From NCBI RefSeq assembly GCF_900091585.1, contig NZ_FMHT01000003.1:3649501-3713500 (forward strand): DNA of 64,000 nucleotides, written 5' to 3'. The number at the start of each line of letters is the position of its first letter. Within the stretch, counting starts at the first letter, position 1. Position numbers and translations under genes: made by a program. The notes beneath the pieces were generated by a model. That model was not told the DNA's origin and made no database searches. It saw nothing but the letters and a program-made list of their open reading frames with translations. Of this stretch, positions 51,033 to 59,785 are shown one piece after another. The stretch is from Micromonospora nigra (GTDB taxonomy: Bacteria; Actinomycetota; Actinomycetes; Mycobacteriales; Micromonosporaceae).

Positions 51033-52819
51033 AGGTCGTCTTCTTCCTCGTCGAGGTCGGCCAGTTCGGCCGGGTCGGTGGTGCACAGGGCGTGCTCGGT
51101 GTCTGAGGAGATCGACTCGAAGCTGGTCCTGCTCACTCCGCAGATCAGCAGTCCCTGGCCGCGGCGGGCGGACAGCAGCAGCCGCCGTTCGCCGTCGGTG
51201 AGTCCGAACGCCTCGCCGACGGCGTCGATGGCCTGCGGCGCCTGCCGCAGCAGCACCTGGGTGGAGGCGTTGGACACCACCGCCTGGCCGAGGTCGGTGC
51301 TCAGCACGTCGGCGGCGTCCTGGGTGATGACGGTCAGGCCGGCGTTGCGTTTGCGTGCCGCCTTCGACATGCGGAACAGGAAGCGGGCCCCTTCGCCGTC
51401 GCGCATCAGCAGCCACGCCTCGTCGACCACCACGAGCCGCCGCCGTGGTGGGCGGGTGGGTGCGTCGACGGTGCGCCAGATCGCGTCGAGGGCGAGCAGG
51501 GTGCCGACGGTGCGTAGTTCGTCGGGCAGGTGCCGCAGCGACCACACGACCAGGTGTCCGACCGGGGCCTGGGTGCTCGGTGCGTCGAACAGGTCGGCGA
51601 AGCTGCCCTGCACCCACGGCGCGAGCCGAGCGGCCAGATTCCCGGCCGCCGGGTCGTCGTCGGCGTGCAGCGTGGCGGCCAGGTCGCGCAGCAGCGGCGC
51701 GGGCCGGTGGTGCGTGGCCGGGTCGGCGGTGATGCCCGCTTGCCGGTAGGTGGCGAGGATCGCCCGGTCCAGCGCGGCCCGCTCCGCCGGTGGCGGCTGA
51801 TGACCGAGCAGCACGCTGACCAGGGTGTGCAGGAACAGGCCGCGGCGGGTCAGCGTGTCGGGACGCCGGTCACCGACCGGCAGGTCCAGGGGATTGATCT
51901 TCACGCCGGGCAGACCCAACCGGACGACGCTGCCGCCGACCGCGTCGGCCAGTCGCAGGTACTCGTCCTCGGGGTCCACCACCGCGACCTGCACCCCCTG
52001 GTAGAGGTTGCGCAGGATCTCCAGCTTCACGAAGTACGACTTCCCCGCCCCACTTCTCGCCAGGACGATCGAGTTGTGGTTCTCCTGCGCCCAGCGGTCC
52101 CACCACACGATCCCCGAACTGGCGGGGGTGATCCCGTAGAGGACACCGCCGGTGGCAGGCGGGTCGCCGGGCAGCGGGGCGGGCAGGTCCGGACTCGACA
52201 GCGGAAACGCGGCGGCGAGGGCCTGGGTGTCCATGGTGCGCAGCATCCGCAGCCCGTCCGTCGCCAGGGGCAGGGTGGTGGTCCAGCCGGGAAGCTGCCG
52301 CCAGGTTGCGGGCTGTACTTCCAGGAGGGTGGACGCGGCGGCGGCCCGGACCTGCGCGCACGCCTCCAGTAGTTCCTCTTCGGTGCGGGCGTGCACGGTC
52401 AGGTACAGGCCGACGCGGAACAGCTTCGCCGCGCCTCTGGCCAGCCGTTCGGCCAGGTCACCGGCGTCGTGGGCGGCGGCGTCGACGTAGGGGTCGGCGA
52501 GCTTGCCGCGCTCGGAGTCGGCCCGCCGGGACGACTCCAACCGTGCTCGCTGGGTGCGCAGCCGGGCGGCGGCGATCGACGCCGGCAGCGGCTCGATGTG
52601 CAGCGCGAGGTCGAGCCGACCCGGCCACGACAGCAGCGGCTCCAGCCACGCAGGTCCCACCTCGGCCGGGTAGCCCGTCACCACCAGGGTGGCGGCGTAG
52701 CCGTCGCCGACACGCAGCCACCGGGGCGTGACCTCGACGGCGGCTGGCGCGACCGCCGACGCCAGCGACCCCGACCGCGGCTGTCCGCCGTCACCGCCGG
52801 ACCGTCTTGTTCTGATCAT
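51029..52819 (-). CDS. virB4: VirB4-like T4SS ATPase
   Basis: 596 residues from ATG 52819 with AGGAGAAGG upstream; the longer in-frame extension is a shadow of the PrgI-like gene. Walker A HNSIVLARSGAGKSYFVKLE near 255, VAVVDPEDEYLRLADAVGGS, Walker B RRLVVVDEAWLLMRDGEG near 465, and AGLTVITQDAADVLST. These are standard VirB4/TraC signatures. It powers pilus/channel assembly and transfer at the inner face of the membrane. Overlaps of 4 bp on both sides show tight operon coupling. Confidence 0.92.
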   Translation of the reverse strand: MIRTRRSGGDGGQPRSGSLASAVAPAAVEVTPRWLRVGDGYAATLVVTGYPAEVGPAWLEPLLSWPGRLDLALHIEPLPASIAAARLRTQRARLESSRRADSERGKLADPYVDAAAHDAGDLAERLARGAAKLFRVGLYLTVHARTEEELLEACAQVRAAAASTLLEVQPATWRQLPGWTTTLPLATDGLRMLRTMDTQALAAAFPLSSPDLPAPLPGDPPATGGVLYGITPASSGIVWWDRWAQENHNSIVLARSGAGKSYFVKLEILRNLYQGVQVAVVDPEDEYLRLADAVGGSVVRLGLPGVKINPLDLPVGDRRPDTLTRRGLFLHTLVSVLLGHQPPPAERAALDRAILATYRQAGITADPATHHRPAPLLRDLAATLHADDDPAAGNLAARLAPWVQGSFADLFDAPSTQAPVGHLVVWSLRHLPDELRTVGTLLALDAIWRTVDAPTRPPRRRLVVVDEAWLLMRDGEGARFLFRMSKAARKRNAGLTVITQDAADVLSTDLGQAVVSNASTQVLLRQAPQAIDAVGEAFGLTDGERRLLLSARRGQGLLICGVSRTSFESISSDTEHALCTTDPAELADLDEEEDDL

Positions 52820-53781
52820 GACCTTCTCCTGTCCGTGCGGGTACGGGATGGGGTGGCCGCGGTGATGACGGCGTCGGGTGCGGCCAGGCCGCCGGGACGC
52901 GGCGGCCGATACGGGTCGGCCGCGCAGGCCAGGGCGGCGGTGACCGCCGGGCCGTCCAGCACCCGTGGGGTCACCCCGAGACCGGACAGAGCGCGGACGG
53001 TGTCGTCGGCGCGGCGCCGCGCGGCATGCAGGCCGCGCTCGCCTGCCGCCGAGCGGGTGACGACCAGGACCTGCCGGCGCAGCGGGTCGCGGCGGGCGGC
53101 GAGGTCGCCGAGGAACTCGGCGTGGTCGGCGCACGCCGCCCGCAGCCGCGGGTGCGGCTGGGCGTGCGCGGCGGCGGCGAGGGCCCGGCTGTGGGAGGCC
53201 AGATCGACCGGTTGCGCGGACACGACGATCTGCGTCGGCGTCGACAGGCTGTTGAGCCACCGCCCCCAGCCGTCAATCAAAGCCGTCTGCTCGGCGGGAG
53301 TGCGCAGCGCGAGGTTCACGGTGGTGGTGCCGACGATCGCCGCCCGCGCGTCGCCGAGGCTGACCTGCCCGTCGTCGTCGATGGCGTCGGCGGGCAGCCG
53401 CAACGGTGCCGGCAGCGGCATCCGACCGGCCTGGGGGGTCTCGATCCAGTCCGGCGACACGCCACCGGTCGTCGAGGTGGACAGCGACCGGGGGGTCCGG
53501 ATGTGGCCGATGGCGTGCAGCAGCCACACATCCAGGGACAGGCCGTCGCGGCGGCCGAGCGCCAGGCCGATGACCAGCCCGCCGAGCACCACCCCAGCAC
53601 CGACGAGGAGCGGTGTCGGCACGACGTCGTGCAGCGCGTGCCACGCGGTGTAGAACAGCAGCGCGCCGGCGGCGACGACGGCCAGTTGGTGGAAGGTCAG
53701 GCCGTAGGCGACCTTGTCGGGTGCGTCGACGTCGGCGGGCATCCGCGCCCTCGTCGGCGGTTCGGATTCGGGTCGGGTCAT
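52816..53781 (-). CDS. PrgI-family T4SS membrane protein
   Basis: 321 residues from ATG 53781. The amino end (DVDAPDKVAYGLTFHQLAVV) with two membrane helices (AVVAAGALLFYTAWHAL, PLLVGAGVVLGGLVIGLALG) is the PrgI/VirB3-like pattern that precedes VirB4 in Gram-positive T4SS. A cytosolic part of about 220 residues follows, longer than in minimal PrgI proteins. It overlaps both neighbours. Confidence 0.82.
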   Translation of the reverse strand: MTRPESEPPTRARMPADVDAPDKVAYGLTFHQLAVVAAGALLFYTAWHALHDVVPTPLLVGAGVVLGGLVIGLALGRRDGLSLDVWLLHAIGHIRTPRSLSTSTTGGVSPDWIETPQAGRMPLPAPLRLPADAIDDDGQVSLGDARAAIVGTTTVNLALRTPAEQTALIDGWGRWLNSLSTPTQIVVSAQPVDLASHSRALAAAAHAQPHPRLRAACADHAEFLGDLAARRDPLRRQVLVVTRSAAGERGLHAARRRADDTVRALSGLGVTPRVLDGPAVTAALACAADPYRPPRPGGLAAPDAVITAATPSRTRTDRRRS

Positions 53782-54689
53782 CTGATGGTCCTCCGAAGGG
53801 TGTTCAGGCCGGGGACGGTGCGGGCGAGGTGCTGCACCACGACGACGCGGACGACCGCGCCGAGCATGTTGCTCGTGCCGCGTCCGGTCTGGCCCGCCCA
53901 GCGGGCCATCAGCGCGGGGATCTTGACGGTGGTCCACAGCAGCACCACCACGACCAGGAGGTTCAGCGTGCCGCCCGGGTCGACGGGCAGGCCGAACACG
54001 GGCAGCATGGCCGCCGGGTCGAGCAGTGTCTGCTTGCCCGCGGTGAGGAAGAACGCCTGGGCCACGGGTATCGCCAGGCATCCGGTGTAGGCGCGCCACC
54101 ACAGCCGGGCGAGGCCGTCGGTCTGCGGCAGCGCGTGACAGGCCAGCGCCAGCGGCGCGATGCTCGTCATCACCAGCAGCGCCACGAACCGGCCGATCAG
54201 CTGGAACGCCGTCGTCACCACCAGGACGGTGATGATGAGGATCAGAACCAGGAACAACAGCGGAACGGTGTGGTCCTGTGCCGCCGTGAGGTGGGTGCGG
54301 ATCGCGGTGAACGCGCCGCCGCCGTCGTGACCGCCCTCGCTGACCGCCGAGGTCAGGGCGTTGGCGACATCGATGAGCTGGGCGCAGGCCAACTGAGAGA
54401 AGTGCGCGGCGGTGAAACCGACGACCAGCCTCGGCAGGAGGTCCTTGACCGTGTAGCGGGACTGTTCGCCGCCGGCGACCATCACGAGCACACCGGCGGC
54501 GACGAACACCAACACGAAGACGGTGTCCACGATCCAGACCGACCGGCCGGTGAGTGCCTGCACCTGCGGCAGCGCGGTGACCTTCGGGGTGGTGAGCAGA
54601 ATGCCGGTGATGAGGTCGAAGATCGCGGTGAGGCAGGCCAGGATCGCGGCGGTGAGCCAATCCAGGGCCTGGTCGAGGATCCATCCCAT
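53778..54689 (-). CDS. VirB6/TrbL-like polytopic T4SS channel protein
   Basis: 303 residues from ATG 54689. It has about six hydrophobic segments (WLTAAILACLTAIFDLITGI, IVDTVFVLVFVAAGVLVMVA, LLFLVLILIITVLVVTTAFQ, FVALLVMTSIAPLALACHAL, TLNLLVVVVLLWTTVKIPAL). The region ALACHALPQTDGLARLWWRA resembles the conserved cytosolic loop of VirB6/TrbL-type proteins. It lies between the pilin-like and PrgI-like genes, as expected for a channel core. Confidence 0.8.
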   Translation of the reverse strand: MGWILDQALDWLTAAILACLTAIFDLITGILLTTPKVTALPQVQALTGRSVWIVDTVFVLVFVAAGVLVMVAGGEQSRYTVKDLLPRLVVGFTAAHFSQLACAQLIDVANALTSAVSEGGHDGGGAFTAIRTHLTAAQDHTVPLLFLVLILIITVLVVTTAFQLIGRFVALLVMTSIAPLALACHALPQTDGLARLWWRAYTGCLAIPVAQAFFLTAGKQTLLDPAAMLPVFGLPVDPGGTLNLLVVVVLLWTTVKIPALMARWAGQTGRGTSNMLGAVVRVVVVQHLARTVPGLNTLRRTIR

Positions 54690-54694
54690 GACGC

Positions 54695-55075
54695 TCAGCC
54701 CCCGACGATGCCCTGGATGACCTTCAGCAGGATCGGTGCAAGAACGGCCAGTCCGTAGCCGATCAGCGCGTTGCGCAAGGCGAGCTTGGCCTTCTCCACC
54801 TGCGACGGGTCACCACCGGCGGTGGCCCAGTACACGCCGGCCAGGACGAGGAACAGGGTGGCGATCGCGGCCAGCAGGCTCATGACCCAGGCCTGCAGGT
54901 TCGCGATCACCACCGGCAGCGAGTTCGCCGCCAGGTAGACGGCCCCGCCCGCATCGGCGTACGCGGCGGCAGGCACGGCGAGCGACAGGCCGACACCGGC
55001 CAGCGGCACGGCGACACGGAGTGCGATACGAACGACTCGCGGGATCCGGACAGTGTGATGTGGGGTACGGGACAT
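54695..55075 (-). CDS. VirB2-like pilin/TrbC-type small membrane protein
   Basis: 126 residues from ATG 55075. A signal-type start (RVAVPLAGVGLSLAVPAAAY) with likely cleavage after AYA is followed by two membrane helices (NLQAWVMSLLAAIATLFLVL, NALIGYGLAVLAPILLKVIQ) joined by a short polar turn (ATAGGDPSQVEKAKLAL). This hairpin form is typical of VirB2/TrbC pilins of Gram-positive systems. It is the first gene of the T4SS operon. Confidence 0.8.
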   Translation of the reverse strand: MSRTPHHTVRIPRVVRIALRVAVPLAGVGLSLAVPAAAYADAGGAVYLAANSLPVVIANLQAWVMSLLAAIATLFLVLAGVYWATAGGDPSQVEKAKLALRNALIGYGLAVLAPILLKVIQGIVGG

Positions 55076-55371
55076 CGCGGTTCACCTCCCGCCGAGCCCC
55101 GGCCACGAACAGGTCGTGGTCGGGGCACGGCGATGCTCGAAACGGTCCGATGGGACCGCCGCCGGGCGCAGGCGAGAAGCGCACGAACCGCGTGAACCCC
55201 GGGAGGAGCTCGTCCTCCCTCATGGGTGGGTTGCGGTCATCAATGTGGTGTCAGCGCATCAACGTGGCGCGGCACCCGAGGCACGCGGATCGCGGCTGCT
55301 CGTGTCGCCCGGCGGCGGGCGGGACCAGCGAGCGGTACAGCTCGAAAGTCCCACACCCCCAAACCGGCAGT

Positions 55372-55536
55372 TGTGAGCCCTGACGAACACTTGACACGCT
55401 CACACGGCCCTGGCACGGGCTCACAGCGCAGGTCAGAGCATGTTTCGCCCCGACGACAGCGTGACCGAGGGACAAGGACTCACAGACGCAACGGCGCCGG
55501 TTGCCCTTGGCGGTGTGAGCACCACGAGGGCTCACA
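55372..55536. repeat. Cluster of TGTGAG/CTCACA sites upstream of the T4SS operon
   Basis: Six TGTGAG or CTCACA hexamers lie at 55372, 55399, 55420, 55479, 55514 and 55531 (first base), spaced 17-59 bp, about 300-460 bp ahead of the pilin-like gene. The copy at 55420-55435 is an exact inverted copy of the 16-bp motif at 42950. The 767-bp gap 55076-55841 has no other supported gene and is probably the control region of the T4SS operon. Confidence 0.6.
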
Positions 55537-55841
55537 GCTGATGGCAAGGTCGCCCGCGTGGTTCGCATGATGACGACGGCGAAAGGGTCTATCTCGCGGA
55601 GCGCGCCGGGCCGAGCCGCGGCGCGCCGCGCAACCAACGCGGGGCAGATCGACGGAGAATCCGGCTGTCGGCGCCGCCTCAGTCGTCAGGCGGAGCCGAT
55701 ACCAGCGTTGGCCTTCTCCATCGATCTGCCCAGCGCAACGCGCTCTCCGCCGACCAGCTGCACTCGAAGCGAGGAGGAGGGGTGCGCCTGGCAGCGTTTG
55801 TCCACCTGTTTCGAGTAATGCTCCCGTAGAGCGGCGGTGCT

Positions 55842-56774
55842 CTATCGATCAGTGGCGGTGAACTGGGCGTTCAGGAGGTACAGGTATGCGTGAACCGACC
55901 TGCTGGATGCCGTCCTGTCGTCGGCCTGGCAGTTGAGCCTCAGCCGAAGCGCGCCGTCGAGGGGGATCGAAACCTTCCGCGGGTTGCCGATGGTGACCTC
56001 GACGTGGTTTCGAAGCGGCTGGCCATCGTGGTTGAGGAACTCGACGATGATCTTCGCCTGGGATGCTTGGGGGTCGTTGTCGTCGATCGCGAGGGTAGCG
56101 TCGAAGTGGCCCTGGCCTGCGGAGTTCCACTCGACGTGCCGCTTGCTGGTCTCACCACAGCCCATGCTGGGGCTGTCGGGGTATGCCACATTGCCGACGT
56201 GGGCGATCTCCAGGCCGGCGTAGTTGTTGCCGTCGCTCACCGGTTTCAGACTCGACAGGCGGGTGACGGCCGCGACACTGGCCGTCGGATCCGGCGAGGG
56301 AGTCGACTGGTCTGTCGGAGTCGGGGTCGGCTCAGACGTGCTCCAGGTGGTCGCCGGCGATGCGCTCGGAGTGTCCGGAGGTAGCGTGGCGGGAACAGAC
56401 GGAACCGGTGCTGCCGCACCCGCCGGGCTCTGCCGCCCCGACGGCACTGATTCGTTGACGGTGAGGTAGACCGTCACGATGAGCGCGACCACAGTGGCTG
56501 TGGCGGAGATGGCGAACGGCCAGGGCACCTGTTTCGCCGTAAGCGCGCGGACGAAGGTCAGCACCATCGCGCCGATGCACCCGCAGATCACCAGGACAGC
56601 GATCCGTGACGTCCCCGACTCCACCTTGAAGAACAACGGCACGGCACCAAGCAAACCAAGGACCAGCCCGGAACCCCCGATCAAGCGATCCGACCCGCTC
56701 GTCGTGCTCGGTTGCACCACTGATGCAGGCGTTCCCGCGCCATGCCCTGATTGGGGTGAAAGGCTCTGCGGCAT
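55842..56774 (-). CDS. Membrane protein with extracellular NPCBM-like domain
   Basis: 310 residues from ATG 56774 with GGAG upstream. Three hydrophobic segments in the first 120 residues (GGSGLVLGLLGAVPLFFKV, RIAVLVICGCIGAMVLTFVR, FAISATATVVALIVTVYLTV) are followed by a Pro/Thr/Ser-rich stalk. The domain at about 185-310 (HVGNVAYPDSPSMGCGETSK, HFDATLAIDDNDPQASQAKI, VEFLNHDGQPLRNHVEVTIG) looks like an NPCBM-type beta-sandwich that binds carbohydrate. It may contact cell-surface glycans; a role in mating contact is speculation. Confidence 0.65.
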   Translation of the reverse strand: MPQSLSPQSGHGAGTPASVVQPSTTSGSDRLIGGSGLVLGLLGAVPLFFKVESGTSRIAVLVICGCIGAMVLTFVRALTAKQVPWPFAISATATVVALIVTVYLTVNESVPSGRQSPAGAAAPVPSVPATLPPDTPSASPATTWSTSEPTPTPTDQSTPSPDPTASVAAVTRLSSLKPVSDGNNYAGLEIAHVGNVAYPDSPSMGCGETSKRHVEWNSAGQGHFDATLAIDDNDPQASQAKIIVEFLNHDGQPLRNHVEVTIGNPRKVSIPLDGALRLRLNCQADDRTASSRSVHAYLYLLNAQFTATDR

Positions 56775-57170
56775 TCAACACTCCATCTTGCGGCCGAGAC
56801 CACACAGGACGATAACAACGCGTCACAGAATACTGGCGATGAGTGGTGACGCATCGACCGTTTCCAACGCCATAGCGGCACGTTCTGCTGCCCTGCCAGC
56901 CCGCCCCATCTGGCCTGCCGGCCGACCATCTGCGCCTACTGGCCTTACGCAACGGGCGGCTCGTCGAGTGTGGCCACTGCCGACAGTTGTAGTAGGTGAG
57001 CCGACTTCCTCGCGGGCAGGTCGCCGCGTCAGGTACGCCCACTGACGGAGATGATTCGTCGTGAGCACCTCCCGGCGAGGTCTGACGACCGGCCCGGTTC
57101 TGGCAGCAGATCCCGACTACGTCCTGCAGGTCGTCGCCGAGAGAGAGGGCATCCGGCACCAGAAAAGGCC
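56775..57170. other. 396 bp without a supported gene
   Basis: Only overlapping short frames without ribosome site or homology. It separates the NPCBM-like gene from the sigma-like gene's terminator. Confidence 0.35.
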
Positions 57171-57197
57171 GTGGCCCGACGTTCGACGTCGGGCCAC
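57171..57197 (-). terminator. Perfect 12-bp hairpin terminator
   Basis: GTGGCCCGACGT (57171-57182), loop TCG, ACGTCGGGCCAC (57186-57197). It lies 20 nt behind the stop of the minus-strand sigma-like gene at 57218. Confidence 0.8.
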
Positions 57198-57217
57198 AGC
57201 CGTCTCGGCTGGCAGCG

Positions 57218-58096
57218 TCAGGCGGCTGCCGCAGCGTGCTGCCGCGGAGCTTCGCGTCGGGCGGCTGCGGCACGTCCTGCGCGGAGCCGACCGCGCTGCT
57301 CGGCTCGCTGCCGCAGTCGCACCGTGGTCTCCGGCGACGCGACCCCGGTCAAAAGCCCGTCGGCGAGGGCCTCGGCGACGCGACTGTCGATACGGGACAG
57401 TCGCATTCGCAGGGCGTCCACGCTGACACCGTTCGCGGCGGCGATGGGCTCGATCGCCCGGTGGCCGAGCCGCACGTCGATGTAGGGCTGCTCGTCATCG
57501 GGGTCGAGGATCCCGAGGGTCACCGCGCGGCGGACCAGGAGGTCCGGATGCCCATACGGCACGCGGGGGGTGCGGGGACCGGGGACGACGTGCTCGATGT
57601 CCTCCACCGGCAGGTACTCCTGCCGCTGCAGGCGCAGGTCCCGCCCGGCTCGCCACGCCGCTTTGCACAAGCCCGCGTACGGCGCGGGTTTGGTCAGGTC
57701 CGCCCGGTCGCGGAGCGCGGTCAGGAAGCCGGTCAGGATCTCGGCATCGATATCCGCCGGGTCGCCGTCGTAGCCCTCGCACAGCTGTGCCGCGTACTGC
57801 TGCAGCGCCGGCAACGCCATCCCGACCGCGGCGACGACCCAGTGCGGCCCGTCGAGCCGGGCGCGGCGGATCAGCTCCCGCCACACCTCGTCACGCGCCG
57901 TGTAGGCGCGGGGGTGTCGCAGCAGCCAGTCCCGCAGCGCGGGCAGCGGCATCACCGGCTGCGGGAGACCCGCGTCGGAAAAGAACGCCGTGCAGTCCAG
58001 AGCCAACGGCGCGGGCTCGCAGGTCAGCGCGGCGAAGGCGGTCGCCGCCGCGTCGAGGGCGGAAGCCGGCCAGGTCGTAGCGTCGGACACGTTCAT
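57218..58096 (-). CDS. Sigma-70-like/HTH regulator of the element
   Basis: 292 residues from ATG 58096 with AGGAG 8 nt ahead. A helical middle (WVVAAVGMALPALQQYAAQL, DIDAEILTGFLTALRDRADL, LCKAAWRAGRDLRLQRQE) resembles sigma region 2, and the carboxy part (DVRLGHRAIEPIAAANGVSV, DALRMRLSRIDSRVAEAL) looks like a region-4 helix-turn-helix. Similar divergent sigma-like proteins occur on actinobacterial mobile elements. It is divergent from the methylase cluster across a site-rich 770-bp region, and may bind those sites. The sigma relation is a pattern call, not firm. Confidence 0.55.
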   Translation of the reverse strand: MNVSDATTWPASALDAAATAFAALTCEPAPLALDCTAFFSDAGLPQPVMPLPALRDWLLRHPRAYTARDEVWRELIRRARLDGPHWVVAAVGMALPALQQYAAQLCEGYDGDPADIDAEILTGFLTALRDRADLTKPAPYAGLCKAAWRAGRDLRLQRQEYLPVEDIEHVVPGPRTPRVPYGHPDLLVRRAVTLGILDPDDEQPYIDVRLGHRAIEPIAAANGVSVDALRMRLSRIDSRVAEALADGLLTGVASPETTVRLRQRAEQRGRLRAGRAAAARREAPRQHAAAAA

Positions 58097-58867
58097 GTCA
58101 ACACTCCTGTGACAGTGAAGGGATGCGATTCCGTCGCCCGGGGATGTCACGGCGATCGGTGACATCGATTGCGCCACGCAGCGCTCACAAGGAAACGACA
58201 AAGCCGCTCAGGGCACTGTTCGTCGCCCTCGGCCCGATTTCTGTCAGTGGCTCGCCCGCACGACGTGCCATCGCCGCTGATCGTTGGCTGAGGATCTGAC
58301 AAAGGCCGGGTGACCTGCGCTGTGACGCCCTGACAGAGCTTTCTGCCGAGCGATTCGGAGGCGGTGGCACAGGCTCACGCTGTGACCTGCGAGACGGCGT
58401 CAACGACCCTCGCCGCGGACACGTGCGCGCCCGCGGTGACAACCCGGCCGGCTCACCGCGCCGCTGTCACCGCTCGCTGCGGACGGCCCACGCGGACTCC
58501 TGACATACCCGTGACGTCGCGGGCAGGTTGTCACCGCTCGACATCGCGCACCCTTGTGACAGGCGACGCCGCACCGATGACATCGGCCACGACACGCGAA
58601 GGGCGACGACATCTCACAGCGCTGGTCGAGCTCTGATCCACGTCGACGACCGAAGGGTTCTCCGCACCGACACCGACGCCCGTCCGCGCCTTCTGTCAGT
58701 GACGCTGTGTCACTGACAGAAGGCGGGGTGCGGACGAAACCGGGCCGGTCTCGGTAGGCGGGTCGAGCGCTGTGAGCGCTTGTCAGTTCGGCAAGTGTTC
58801 GCCAGGGCTCACAAAGCCCGGTTTGGGGGTGTCAGCGCTTCACGGCGCGGCGCGGAGCCGACACCAC
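58096..58867. repeat. Divergent control region packed with TGTCA/TGACA sites
   Basis: Hand counting gives 17 TGTCA or TGACA pentamers between 58110 and 58834, plus one at the 58096 start, with under one expected at this base composition. Eight are extended as GTGACA/TGTCAC and four as CTGTCAG/CTGACAG. Several CTCACA/TGTGAG hexamers and a copy of the 16-bp motif (58311-58325) are mixed in. The region separates the sigma-like gene from the methylase cluster. An iteron-type origin, centromere-like array or dense operator are all possible. Confidence 0.65.
58687..58725. repeat. Perfect 17-bp inverted repeat with 5-nt loop
   Basis: CGCCTTCTGTCAGTGAC (58687-58703), loop GCTGT, GTCACTGACAGAAGGCG (58709-58725). 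The arms contain TTCTGTCAGTG, which also occurs as a single site at 58239-58249. It lies 143 bp before the methyltransferase-like gene. It could be an operator, a terminator of antisense transcription or an origin dyad. Confidence 0.75.
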
Positions 58868-59785
58868 ATGAGCGAGCACACGCCGCACCCGCACCAGCCG
58901 GCCGACCACACCGAGCCAACCGAGGCCACACTCATCGACCTGATCGCCGGCGACCCGCCGGTACCGATCACGGTCTGGCGCACGGCCCGTACCAACGCCG
59001 ACACGCACACCAGCCTGCCCACCCGCCTGGCCTACCGCCTCGTCGCCGCCTACAGCCGGCCCTCCGAGGCGGTCGTCGACCTCACCACCGACCACGCCCT
59101 GGCCCCGATCTGCGCCCAAGGCGGTCGCCAGCACCACCGCGCCTGGTTCACCGACAGCTCCCACCTAATCATCGGACCCGCGGCCACGACCAACACCAAC
59201 CCGCCCACCGCCTCCGGCGAGCCGCAGGCCGGCGACGCCCAGGACCCGCCCGAGCTAATCGACTGGTTCGGCGACGACCTCACCGACCCCGACCTGCCCG
59301 ACACCGACGCCACGGTCGTCCGCCCACCCGACAACGGTCCGCTGGACGCGGCCACCAGCCTCGTGGTCGCCTGCTGGCCGCTGCACGAGGCCGACACGAC
59401 CGCCCGGGTCCGCCTCGCCCGGCTCCTCGCGGCCTGCGCGCGGCTGCTGCGCCCCGGCGGCTGCCTCGTCCTCGCCGTCGGCGTACCCGCCGGCACTCAG
59501 CCCACACCGGAGGACTTCGGCCCGCTCGTGGCCGCCGCCTCCCGCGCAGGGCTCGGCTACCTGCAGCACATCGTCGCCGTCGAGGCCGACACCGACGGCG
59601 ACCAGTTCGTCTACTACCACAGCACGGACGAGGAACTGCTCACCCTGGCCCACGCCAACCCCGAGCAGTGGGCGGTCGCACATCTACGCGTGCACGCCGA
59701 ACTGCTGGTCTTCACCCCACAGCAGATTCCCGCGGCCGGGTCGGGGCGGCGGCGCCACCGCGACGGCGGTGAGCGCCGTGCCTGA
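58868..59785 (+). CDS. SAM-dependent methyltransferase-like protein
   Basis: 305 residues from ATG 58868. The amino half has DLIAGDPPVPITVWRTA and VVDLTTDHALAPICAQGG (weak SAM-binding loop). The carboxy half has the class I methyltransferase run LARLLAACARLLRPGGCLVL and AVGVPAGTQPTPEDFGPLVA. It resembles a degenerate partner of the DNA methylase that follows with an overlap of 17 bp. It may be a target-recognition or inactive paralogue; catalytic motifs are incomplete. Confidence 0.65.
   Translation: MSEHTPHPHQPADHTEPTEATLIDLIAGDPPVPITVWRTARTNADTHTSLPTRLAYRLVAAYSRPSEAVVDLTTDHALAPICAQGGRQHHRAWFTDSSHLIIGPAATTNTNPPTASGEPQAGDAQDPPELIDWFGDDLTDPDLPDTDATVVRPPDNGPLDAATSLVVACWPLHEADTTARVRLARLLAACARLLRPGGCLVLAVGVPAGTQPTPEDFGPLVAAASRAGLGYLQHIVAVEADTDGDQFVYYHSTDEELLTLAHANPEQWAVAHLRVHAELLVFTPQQIPAAGSGRRRHRDGGERRA

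Noticed and set aside
58096..58867. CRISPR array
   Set aside because: The repeated units are 5-7 bp, irregularly spaced and in both orientations, with no uniform spacers.
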